From NCBI RefSeq assembly GCF_036030735.1, contig NZ_CP107928.1:4030001-4094000 (forward strand): a stretch of DNA of 64,000 nt, written 5' to 3'. The number at the start of each line of letters is the position of its first letter. Position 1 is the first letter of the stretch. This stretch comes from Streptomyces sp. NBC_00425. GTDB taxonomy: Bacteria > Actinomycetota > Actinomycetes > Streptomycetales > Streptomycetaceae. The notes under the pieces are model-generated. The model worked only from the letters and a program-made list of their open reading frames with translations. It was not told the DNA's origin and did no database searches. Below, one piece after another: positions 55,375-63,525 of this stretch. Made by a program: the position numbers and the translations under genes.

Positions 55375-57995
55375 GCGCCCACCCCTGAGTACTCGGCGTC
55401 CCCTGGCTCCCGTGCGGCGCCGGCCCCACCGGCTCCGCCCACCTCCTCCGCCTCCCGCGTCTTCTCCGCCTCTCCGCCCGTCTCGTCCGTACCGCCCGGG
55501 TCCTGTCCGAGCAGCAGACGCACCACCGGCAGGACGGCGTCCGCCCGCCCGGCGTCCAGAGCGGCCGCGAACCCGGGCGTCGCGGCCTCGGAGCCCGGCC
55601 CGCCCGCCCGCTCCCCGGGACCGCGCCGCACCAGCTCGCCGAGCGTTCTGCGCACCCCCGGCTCGTAAGCCGAGAACGTCCGCCGCAGCAGCGGCAGCAC
55701 GTCCGTGAACGCCTCCGTCGGCACCGTCGTCAGCCACCCGTCGACCAGGGCGAGCAGCCGTTCGTCGTGTACGAGGAACAGCCCGCCCCCGGAGCCGCCG
55801 CCGACGAAGCCCTCGATCCAGGCGGCCGCGTCGCCCGGCGGCGTCCCCGGCGAGAGGGCGAGCCCCATGAGCCGCGCCGCTGCCTCCGGATCCAGCTCGC
55901 CCTCGTCCAACAACAGGCGTGCGGCACGCCCGCGGAGGACGCCGGGCACGCTGTCCCGCCCGGACAACGCCCGCAACACGGCACGCCACCGGACGCGCCG
56001 CCCCGCACCGGCACCGGCACCGGCACCGGCACCGGAGGCATCCCTGCCTGGGACATCCTCTTCGGCGGCATCCTCGTCGTCCGCCGCGCGGACGTCGTCG
56101 AGCATCGCCACCGCGCCGTGCACCGCGTCGACATGGCGCCGCATCGCGTCCGCCGCATCCATGTCCAGCGAGACGCAGGCGGGCGGCAGACCCACGAAGA
56201 TCCGCTCGGCGAGGCCCGCGGCGACCTCCGTGAGCGCGCCGGTGTCGGTGCCGCGCACGTCGCCGTAGCGCAGAGCGCGGACCAGGGCGGGCAGTGCCTC
56301 CGCGAGATGCCCGACGTCCGTGTCGAGGGCCGCCCGGTCGGCGAGGACCCGCATGACGGTCGGCAACGCGTCCGACAGACCGGCGAGGAGGCAGCGCTCG
56401 GCGAGCGCCGTCACCTCGGCGAGGCCGCGCGCGGCCACGGCGTCCGCCGCCGCCTTCGCGGTGGCGGCGGCCGACACGGTCGTCCCCCACACTCCGGCCT
56501 CGGCGACCCGCACCGACAGCTCCGGCTCCCACCGCAGCCGCCAGGTCTCCCGGAACGTCCCCGTGCTGGCGCGCGAGGCCGCCGGCTCGCCCCATTCGAC
56601 GTGCAGCAGGCGCAGCCGGTGCAGCAGTCTGCTGCGCTCGGCGTCGTTCTCCTTGCGCAGGTCGAGCGCCAACTCCCGCTCCGCCGCCTCCGGTCTGAGC
56701 CGCAGCCGGCGCTGCAGCCGGTCGAGGTCGCGCTGCAGCGGCACCGCGGGTGCGCCCGCCGGCACCTCGCCGAGCACGTCCCCGATCACCAGCCGGTCGC
56801 GCACCAGCGCCAGCGGGACGTCCGAGCCTTCGCACAGCACCGCCCGCACGGCGTCGGTGGTCTCGCCCAGGCCGGGCAGCGGCCGGCCGCGCAGCGCGGC
56901 GAGCGCCTCGGCCAGCCGGACCGCCTCGATGACGTGCGCCGGGGACACCATGTGGTCCTCCTCGCGCAGCAGGGCCGCCGCCTTCGTGAGCCAGCGTTCG
57001 ACGGGGCGGTCCGGCGCGCCGAACAGGTGGGCGTACCAGCCCGGCGCGTCGATGCCCGCGCCATACCCGCCGGCCCGCGCCAGTCTGCGGTGCGTCCACG
57101 GCACCCAGGTCAGGTCGGCCCTGACCTTGGGCAGTCCCTTGACAAGCGCACGGTCGGCGGCGACGGCGACCTTGCGGCGCAGCGCGGGCACATGCCACGC
57201 CCCGCACACCACGGCCACCCCCGCCGGCCCGAACTCCCGCTGCGCCGCCCGTATGTGGCCGCGCATGCAAGCCTCGCGCACGAGGTCCCGGTCGGTTCCG
57301 CTCCCACCCGGCCCGGTGTCGTCGGCCTCCCGCAGCGCCCCCATGGCCTCCTCGATCGCGACGAACGGCGCGAACGGGTCCCCCGTCCCCGCGGTCCGGT
57401 GCTCGACGACGTCCTCCCACCAGCGCTCGGCGTCGTCGTACCCCGCGACCTCGGCCAGCACGGCGAGGGGATCACCCCGCAGCAGCGCGCGGCTCCCTTG
57501 CCTCCCCTCCCCGCCCTCCCCCCTCTCGTCCACCCTTCCCCCGGCCCCCTGCGCCGTGTCGCCGTCCCGTTCCTCCTTCCTTTCTCCTTGCCTTTCCCCT
57601 TCCTTCGTCTCCGCCGTGTTCTCCCAGGCCAGCGAGTGGGCGGCCGGGAGGTCGATGAAGCGGGCGGGAACCCCGTGGTCCAGCGCCCAGCGGAGCGCGA
57701 CCCATTCCGGCGAGAACTCGGCCATCGGCCAGAAGGACGACCGGCCGGGTTCGTCGACGGCGTGCGCGAGCAGAGCGACCGGCGGCCGCATGTCCTCGTC
57801 AGCGGCGAGCGGGATCAGCGCGTCGGCCTCGGACGGCCCCTCGATCAGGACGGCCAGGGGCCGGGCGGCCTCCAGAGCCGCCCGTACCGCCCGCGCCGAC
57901 CCCGGCCCGTGGTGACGCACCCCGAGCAGCAACGGCCGTCCCGCATCCCGGCCGTCGACCCCGTCGACGCCGGCCGTGCCGTGGTCACCCTTCAC
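55371..57995 (-). CDS. DUF5682-family protein, possible TIKI/TraB/EreA-like N-terminal enzyme fold
   Basis: 874 residues. Near the N-terminus GVRHHGPGS (a GxxH motif) and LIEGPSEAD (a conserved glutamate) occur, and about 220 residues later comes VVCGAWHVPAL (a second GxxH). Two GxxH motifs and an acidic residue are the pattern of the TIKI/TraB/EreA/ChaN metallo-hydrolase superfamily, so an enzymatic effector role is plausible. The remaining 550 residues are helical and include RRRFSAY-like arginine-rich parts, with no recognised domain. The GTG at 57995 overlaps the stop of the small upstream ORF (GTGA) and is preferred; a GTG at 58007 is the alternative start. Confidence 0.85.
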   Translation of the reverse strand: MKGDHGTAGVDGVDGRDAGRPLLLGVRHHGPGSARAVRAALEAARPLAVLIEGPSEADALIPLAADEDMRPPVALLAHAVDEPGRSSFWPMAEFSPEWVALRWALDHGVPARFIDLPAAHSLAWENTAETKEGERQGERKEERDGDTAQGAGGRVDERGEGGEGRQGSRALLRGDPLAVLAEVAGYDDAERWWEDVVEHRTAGTGDPFAPFVAIEEAMGALREADDTGPGGSGTDRDLVREACMRGHIRAAQREFGPAGVAVVCGAWHVPALRRKVAVAADRALVKGLPKVRADLTWVPWTHRRLARAGGYGAGIDAPGWYAHLFGAPDRPVERWLTKAAALLREEDHMVSPAHVIEAVRLAEALAALRGRPLPGLGETTDAVRAVLCEGSDVPLALVRDRLVIGDVLGEVPAGAPAVPLQRDLDRLQRRLRLRPEAAERELALDLRKENDAERSRLLHRLRLLHVEWGEPAASRASTGTFRETWRLRWEPELSVRVAEAGVWGTTVSAAATAKAAADAVAARGLAEVTALAERCLLAGLSDALPTVMRVLADRAALDTDVGHLAEALPALVRALRYGDVRGTDTGALTEVAAGLAERIFVGLPPACVSLDMDAADAMRRHVDAVHGAVAMLDDVRAADDEDAAEEDVPGRDASGAGAGAGAGAGRRVRWRAVLRALSGRDSVPGVLRGRAARLLLDEGELDPEAAARLMGLALSPGTPPGDAAAWIEGFVGGGSGGGLFLVHDERLLALVDGWLTTVPTEAFTDVLPLLRRTFSAYEPGVRRTLGELVRRGPGERAGGPGSEAATPGFAAALDAGRADAVLPVVRLLLGQDPGGTDETGGEAEKTREAEEVGGAGGAGAAREPGDAEYSGVGA

Positions 57996-58159
57996 GCGCA
58001 GGGCCACTTCGTGTCGTCGTTCACCGTCACCCTCCCCGTTGTGTGCACGAACGACCAGGTCACCTCGTTGACGTCGTTGCGGCCGCTCCGGTTGCCCCGA
58101 CCGCGCCCGTCGTTCCTCCCGCTTCCGGCGCCGGCCCCGTTCCCGTGGTCCCCGTTCAC
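57992..58159 (-). CDS. 55-residue ORF coupled between MoxR and DUF5682 genes
   Basis: GTG at 58159 overlaps the MoxR stop (GTGA) and the TGA at 57992 overlaps the DUF5682 GTG (GTGA), giving two 4-nt couplings in a row. The product starts VNGDHGNGAGAGSGR, is Gly/Arg/Asn-rich, and ends with an ordered-looking NEVTWSFVHTTGRVTVNDDT segment and two hydrophobic/aromatic patches (WSFV, KWPCA). No known domain was recognised. The exact fit between the two stops, with no frame gap, argues that it is translated. It could be an adaptor of the MoxR system. Confidence 0.6.
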   Translation of the reverse strand: MNGDHGNGAGAGSGRNDGRGRGNRSGRNDVNEVTWSFVHTTGRVTVNDDTKWPCA

Positions 58160-59286
58160 GCGCTCACCTCCCGGCAGGCGCGGTAGAAGTCGGTCCAGCC
58201 GACGCGTTCGCGCACGACCGCCTCCAGGTACTCCTGCCAGACGACCCGGTCGGCCGCCGGATCACGGACGACGGCGCCGAGGATGCCCGCGGCCACGTCC
58301 CCCGGCCGCAGCACGCCGTCGCCGAAGTGCGCGGCCAGTGCCAGCCCGCTCGTGACGACGGAGATGGCCTCCGCGGTGGACAGCGTGCCGCTCGGCGACT
58401 TCACCTTCGTCCGGCCGTCGGAGGTGACGCCGTCGCGCAGTTCGCGGAAGACCGTCACCACCCGGCGGATCTCGTCGATGCCCTCCGGCACCGCCGGCAG
58501 GTCCAGGGACCGGCCGATCTGGTCGACCCGCCGCGCGACGATGTCCACCTCGGCCTCGACGCTCTCCGGCAGCGGCAGCACCACCGTGTTGAAGCGCCGG
58601 CGCAGCGCACTGGACAGTTCGTTGATGCCGCGGTCGCGGTCGTTGGCCGTGGCGATGAGGTTGAACCCGCGGACGGCCTGCACCTCCTGTCCCAACTCCG
58701 GTATCGGCAGCGTCTTCTCCGAGAGGACGGTGATCAGCGTGTCCTGCACGTCGGCCGGGATGCGGGTCAGCTCCTCCACCCGTACCGTCGCCCCCTCCGC
58801 CATGGCCCGCATGACGGGACTGGGCACCAACGCGTCACGGCTCGGCCCGTGCGCGAGCAGCTGCGCGTAGTTCCAGCCGTAGCGCATCGCCTCCTCCGGG
58901 GTGCCCGCGGTGCCCTGCACCAGCAGCGTCGAGTCGCCGCTGACCGCGGCGGCGAGGTGCTCGGAGACCCAGGTCTTCGCGGTGCCCGGGACGCCGAGCA
59001 GCAACAGGGCGCGGTCGGTGGCGAGGGTGGTGACGGCGACCTCGACGAGGCGGCGCGGCCCCACGTACTTGGGCGAGATCACCGTGCCGTCGGGCAGGAC
59101 GCCGCCCAGGAGATAGGTGGCCACGGCCCACGGCGACAGCTTCCAGCGGGCCGGACGCGGCCGGTCGTCCTGCGCGGCCAGAGCCGCGAGTTCGGCCGCG
59201 AAGGCCTCCTCGGCGTGCGGGCGCAATGCATCGGCCGGCCTGTTCGCACTGGGGTCGACGGACGTCGGATCTACGGACACAGACAT
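58156..59286 (-). CDS. MoxR-family AAA+ ATPase
   Basis: 376 residues. Walker A is GVPGTAKTW, Walker B VRVEELTRIP, sensor 1 LIATANDRDRG, and the arginine finger region is SSALRRRFNTV. The N-terminal 60 residues (with LSPWAVATYLLGG) are family-specific. MoxR ATPases act with VWA proteins as chaperone or remodelling machines; the VWA protein is encoded two genes downstream. The ATG at 59286 follows GGAGGGGG at 8 nt; upstream ATGs exist. The promoter, 44 bp upstream, has the TTGTCAGTG DNA-damage element with CACGGT at the -10 position. Confidence 0.93.
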   Translation of the reverse strand: MSVSVDPTSVDPSANRPADALRPHAEEAFAAELAALAAQDDRPRPARWKLSPWAVATYLLGGVLPDGTVISPKYVGPRRLVEVAVTTLATDRALLLLGVPGTAKTWVSEHLAAAVSGDSTLLVQGTAGTPEEAMRYGWNYAQLLAHGPSRDALVPSPVMRAMAEGATVRVEELTRIPADVQDTLITVLSEKTLPIPELGQEVQAVRGFNLIATANDRDRGINELSSALRRRFNTVVLPLPESVEAEVDIVARRVDQIGRSLDLPAVPEGIDEIRRVVTVFRELRDGVTSDGRTKVKSPSGTLSTAEAISVVTSGLALAAHFGDGVLRPGDVAAGILGAVVRDPAADRVVWQEYLEAVVRERVGWTDFYRACREVSA

Positions 59287-59329
59287 GGCTGAGGCCCCCT
59301 CCATCTCGGCCGGTTCGGATCTGGTGTCC

Positions 59330-59352
59330 ACCGTGCACCACGCCACTGACAA
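59330..59352 (-). promoter_or_regulatory. RecA-NDp/PafBC-type promoter element of the MoxR operon (near match)
   Basis: On the - strand TTGTCAGTG (59352-59344), 8 nt, then CACGGT (59335-59330). The consensus of LexA-independent damage promoters is TTGTCRGTG-N8-TAnnnT; only the first -10 base differs. It lies 44 bp upstream of the MoxR start. Confidence 0.6.
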
Positions 59353-59412
59353 TGCGATCCGACCTGCGAAAACGTCGTCTCGGCCGGGTTCCTCCGAAGC
59401 TCGGCGGACCGA

Positions 59413-59435
59413 TTGTCAGTGGGGGGATCTACCGT
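59413..59435 (+). promoter_or_regulatory. RecA-NDp/PafBC-type promoter of the SWIM operon (exact consensus)
   Basis: TTGTCAGTG (59413-59421), 8 nt, TACCGT (59430-59435) fits the TTGTCRGTG-N8-TAnnnT consensus exactly. The SWIM gene ATG is 7 nt after it, so the transcript is probably leaderless. Together with the copy on the other strand it forms an 11-bp inverted repeat. Confidence 0.75.
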
Positions 59436-59442
59436 CGGTGGC

Positions 59443-60804
59443 ATGACTGAGCAGGGGGTGCGCTGGACCGCGGACCAGGTGCTGGCACTGGCGCCTGACT
59501 CCGCGTCACGCAAAGCGGGAAGCAAACTCGCCGCGCCCGGCCCGTGGTCGGGGACGGGCAGCTCGCGGGAGGGGATGGTGTGGGGCCTGTGCCGGGGCGG
59601 CGGCGGCACGCCGTACCGGACGGCCGTCGACGTCGCGGACGGGGTCGGGGGCTCCGGTCCGACGTACACGTGCAGTTGCCCGAGCCGTAAGTTCCCGTGC
59701 AAGCACGCGCTCGGGCTGCTGTTGCTCTGGTCGGGCGGAGAGGAAGCGGTGCCGGCGGGGCGGGAGCCGGAGTGGGCCGAGCAGTGGGTCGCGAGCCGCC
59801 GGCGCACGCAGGAGAAACGGGAGGCGGGGCCGGAGGGTTCCGCGTCCGGCCCCGTCGACCCGGAAGGGGCGCGGCGACGGGCGGAGCGCCGCGCCGAGCG
59901 GATCACCGGCGGGGTGACGGAGTTGGAGGAGCGGCTCGCCGATCTCCTGCGCTCGGGCCTGGCCGGCGCCGAACAGGCCGGCTACGGGCTGTGGGAGGAG
60001 ACGGCGGCCCGCATGGTCGACGCGCAGGCGCCCGGACTCGCGGCGCGGGTACGGGATTTGGGCGCCATCCCCGCGACCGGCCCGGGCTGGCCGGCGCGGC
60101 TGCTGGAGGAGTGCGCGCTGCTGCACCTCCTCGTCCGGGGCTGGCTGCACCGTGAGCGGCTGCCGGCGGACCTCGCGGCGACGGTCCGCACCCGCGTGGG
60201 TCTGCCCTCGTCCGCGGACGGTCCACCGGTCCGCGACCAGTGGCTGGTGCTCGCCCAGTACGACACGCCCGACCCGAAACTGACGACCCGCCGCATCTGG
60301 CTGTACGGGGCCACCACGGGCCGCACCGCGCTCCTGCTCTCCTACGGAGCCGCCGGCCGGGCCCCCGAACTCACCCTGCCCGTGGGTCTCGCGCTGGACG
60401 CCGAACTGTCCGCGTATCCCGGCGCGGGGCAGCAGCGGGCCGCTCTCGGCGAGCAGTTCGATCCACCGGCCCCGACCGGCGCCAGACCCCCGGGCGTGTC
60501 GACCCGCGAGGCGGCCGCCCGGTACGGCGAGGCCCTGCGCCTCGACCCCTGGCAGGAGTCGGTCCCGGTGACGCTGGCCGACGTCGTCCCGACGCCGGAC
60601 GGCGATTCCTGGCAACTGGCGGACGCGCAGGGCGGCACGGCTCTGCCGCTCACCTCCACCGCGCTCCTCCGGCCCGGTCTGTGGCGTCTGGCGGCCCTCT
60701 CCGGCGGCGCGCCCGTCCGGGTCTTCGGAGAGTGCGGCCACCGTGGCTTCACCCCGCTGACGGCCTGGCCGACGGGCCCGGGAGAGGCGGTGCGGCTGTG
60801 CTGA
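59443..60804 (+). CDS. SWIM zinc-finger protein
   Basis: 453 residues. The SWIM motif CxCx(n)CxH is TCSCPSRKFPCKHALG near residue 77, a compact zinc-binding fold for DNA or protein contacts. The rest has an Arg/Glu-rich helical stretch (ARRRAERRAERIT) and two regions with ITGG and LSYGAAGR patterns but no recognised domain. It starts divergently from the MoxR gene and heads an operon with the DUF5691 gene. The ATG lies 7 nt after a damage-type -10, so translation is likely leaderless; no ribosome site is visible. It probably acts with the MoxR/VWA proteins. Confidence 0.88.
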   Translation: MTEQGVRWTADQVLALAPDSASRKAGSKLAAPGPWSGTGSSREGMVWGLCRGGGGTPYRTAVDVADGVGGSGPTYTCSCPSRKFPCKHALGLLLLWSGGEEAVPAGREPEWAEQWVASRRRTQEKREAGPEGSASGPVDPEGARRRAERRAERITGGVTELEERLADLLRSGLAGAEQAGYGLWEETAARMVDAQAPGLAARVRDLGAIPATGPGWPARLLEECALLHLLVRGWLHRERLPADLAATVRTRVGLPSSADGPPVRDQWLVLAQYDTPDPKLTTRRIWLYGATTGRTALLLSYGAAGRAPELTLPVGLALDAELSAYPGAGQQRAALGEQFDPPAPTGARPPGVSTREAAARYGEALRLDPWQESVPVTLADVVPTPDGDSWQLADAQGGTALPLTSTALLRPGLWRLAALSGGAPVRVFGECGHRGFTPLTAWPTGPGEAVRLC

Positions 60805-60816
60805 ACGCCTCTTCTG

Positions 60817-60875
60817 CAGAGCCGGCAGCGTCGGCAGGGGCCGCAGAGCCGACAGAGTCGGCAGCGTCGGCAGAA
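60817..60875 (+). repeat. GCAGAGCCG/TCGGCAG direct repeats between SWIM and DUF5691 genes
   Basis: Short direct repeats such as GTCGGCAGCGTCGGCAG recur here. They would be translated as AEPAASAGAAEPTESAASAE if the GTG at 60798, overlapping the SWIM stop, were used as start. Confidence 0.6.
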
Positions 60876-60884
60876 AGGAGTCTC

Positions 60885-62519
60885 ATGAACACGTCCTCAG
60901 AGCTGTCCACGTCCTCCGCCTGGGACGAGCTGATCACCGCGGCCCTTCTCGGCACGGACCGTCGCACACCCCCGGGAGCGGCCCCGGGCCGGGACGCGCC
61001 GACGGCCCTGCTGGACGCGGCGGCAGCGCAGACCGTACGCCGGCGCGCCGGACTGCGCCCCGGCCACGCGGCTCCCCGTCCGGAACCGGCCGCCGAGGAC
61101 CCCCGCCCGCCACTGCCCGGCGCGGCGGCCCGCAGACTCGCCCTGCTCCTGGCCGACCGCCCCGGCGCGGGCCCAGGTGGCCGCAGAGGCGCCTCGCCGG
61201 ACCTCATGGAGCTGCTGCCCCAGTGGCTGACGGCGGTGAACGCACGCGGGTTCGCGGCACCGGCCGAGTCTCTCCCCGCGCTGCTCGACGCGGCACGCGC
61301 GCGTACCGACCTGCGGCCCGCGGCGCTGGAGTTCGCGGGTCCGCGCGCCCTGTGGCTGGCCCGGCTGAACCCGGACTGGCGGTTCGCCCTGCGTGCGGCG
61401 CCGGGCGGCGGCCCGGCGCTGCCGGGCCCGGCGGAGGCCGAACGCACCGGGCGCCTCTGGCAGGAGGGCCTGTTCGCCGAGCGGGTCGCCCTGCTCGCGT
61501 CCATCCGCTCCCGTGACCCCGACGCTGCCCGGGAGCTGCTCGCGGCCACCTGGTCGACGGAGCGCGCCGAGGACCGGCTGATGTTCCTCGACTCGCTGCG
61601 CACCGGCCTCGCCCCGCGCGACGAGCCGTTCCTGGAACAGGCGCTGGCGGACCGCAGCCGCAACGTGCGGGCCACGGCTGCGGAGCTGCTGTCGGCGCTG
61701 CCGGGCTCGGCGCTCGCCGCGCGGATGGCAGTCCGGGCCGGCGCGTGCGTGGCCGTCGACCACACCCGGGACACGCCGACCCTTCTGGTGGAGGCGCCGC
61801 ACGAGTGCGACACGGCCATGGAACGCGACGGCGTGTCGCCGCACGCCCCGCCGGGCCGGGGCGAACGGTCCTGGTGGTTCGGCCAGTTGCTGGAGGCGGC
61901 CCCGCTCGCCACCTGGCCGGCCCGGCTGGGCGGCCGCACACCGCAGCAGATCGTGGCGCTTCCGGTGGCCGACGACTGGCTGAGCGAACTGCACGCGGCA
62001 TGGTGCCGGGCCGCCGTCCGCCAGCGGGACGCCGACTGGTCACGGGCGCTGCTCGGCGCGCCGTCCTCGCCGGGCGCGGGCGGGCCGGGCGCGGTGTCCC
62101 TCGCCGAACGGGCGAAGCTGCTGGGCACGCTGCCGCCGTCCGAGCGGGCCGCCTGGGTGGCCGGGTTCATCGCGGCGCACGGTCTGTCGGAGGCGTTCCA
62201 ACTGCTCGGCGTCTGCTCCGTGCCGTGGGCCGCGCCGCTCGGCAGAGCCGTGGTCGACGCGCTCAACATCGCTCGGGACGCGGGCAGTTATCCGTGGAGT
62301 TTCAGCGGCGTCATGGGTCTCGCCGAGCGTTGCCTCGACCCCGCGGAGGCATCCCGGCTCGATGCCCTCCTCGCGGTGCCGGACGAACCGGAGGACGCGT
62401 CGCCGGGCGCGGGCGGCTACTGGGCGGAGGCGTTCCAGCGGCTGGGCAGGACACTGCGCCTGCGGGCGCTGATGGCGGAGGAACTCGGACCGCCGACACC
62501 CGGGGGCCGGGGCGCCTGA
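60885..62519 (+). CDS. DUF5691-family alpha-helical protein
   Basis: 544 residues from ATG 60885, which has AAAGGAG at 4 nt. The protein starts with WDELITAALLGTDRRTPP, the family hallmark, and continues as an alpha-helical, HEAT/ARM-like repeat protein (DPDAARELLAATWSTERAEDRLMFLDSLRTGL, LEQALADRSRNVRATAAELLSALP). This suggests a protein-binding scaffold or sensor. A GTG at 60798 overlapping the SWIM stop would add 29 repeat-derived residues. It is always found with SWIM, MoxR, DUF5682 and VWA genes in Streptomyces as far as I recall; function unknown. Confidence 0.87.
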   Translation: MNTSSELSTSSAWDELITAALLGTDRRTPPGAAPGRDAPTALLDAAAAQTVRRRAGLRPGHAAPRPEPAAEDPRPPLPGAAARRLALLLADRPGAGPGGRRGASPDLMELLPQWLTAVNARGFAAPAESLPALLDAARARTDLRPAALEFAGPRALWLARLNPDWRFALRAAPGGGPALPGPAEAERTGRLWQEGLFAERVALLASIRSRDPDAARELLAATWSTERAEDRLMFLDSLRTGLAPRDEPFLEQALADRSRNVRATAAELLSALPGSALAARMAVRAGACVAVDHTRDTPTLLVEAPHECDTAMERDGVSPHAPPGRGERSWWFGQLLEAAPLATWPARLGGRTPQQIVALPVADDWLSELHAAWCRAAVRQRDADWSRALLGAPSSPGAGGPGAVSLAERAKLLGTLPPSERAAWVAGFIAAHGLSEAFQLLGVCSVPWAAPLGRAVVDALNIARDAGSYPWSFSGVMGLAERCLDPAEASRLDALLAVPDEPEDASPGAGGYWAEAFQRLGRTLRLRALMAEELGPPTPGGRGA

Positions 62520-62585
62520 CCGGTTCCGGAGCGACCACGGCCCGAACCCGCGGGGGCAACCCGCACGGCTCACGCCTACCCGGGA

Positions 62586-63002
<417 letters not shown>

Positions 63003-63014
63003 CACTGCCTCCAT

Positions 63015-63525
63015 GAAGCGACTCCGTCCGTCCTCGAGCGACTGTGTCCATCCTCGAGGCCACGGACACCCCGTGCCACACCGCCCGGGGGAAGTGAACG
63101 AACGTTATCGCCAGCATCCCGCAACCGGCAGTTTCGCGGTGCTGACCGAGGGGGAAATCACACGGAGGGACACGTTCACCGCGCACCGTTCGCACCCTGT
63201 CCCAGGGGGGTTCGAGGCGCAGAGGGAGCCGCTTCGAGGTCGCCGTTCGTCGCGTCGCAGCCCGCGCTGCGTGGCGGTACGGCGCATCGACGGGCACGAT
63301 GGTCATGTAGAGCAGGTAAGGCACGACAGCGGGGAGCCTGTCGCCACACCGGGCAGGGATCCTCCGCACGTCGACGGTGCAACGTCGCACAGGGCGTACG
63401 CACCCCGAGCCACGGGCCGCATCCGCTCCACGCCCCGCCGTGCCCGATCGACCTCCTCGACAGCGACTTCCACGAGGGCACACGGGGGACAGAGAAGTCC
63501 TCAGCGTGCCGACAGGAGGTCGGCC
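63015..63525. other. Divergent gap between icmB and the lipase-like gene
   Basis: About 510 bp with no supported gene. The lipase has a good AGGAGG ribosome site. A GAACGAACGTT sequence (63096-63106) near the icmB end is only a partial LexA-box match. No known RNA motif was seen. Confidence 0.5.

Noticed and set aside
63096..63106. GAACGAACGTT as a LexA (SOS) box upstream of icmB.
   Set aside because: It lacks the final C and flanking bases of GAAC-N4-GTTC; a chance match is likely.
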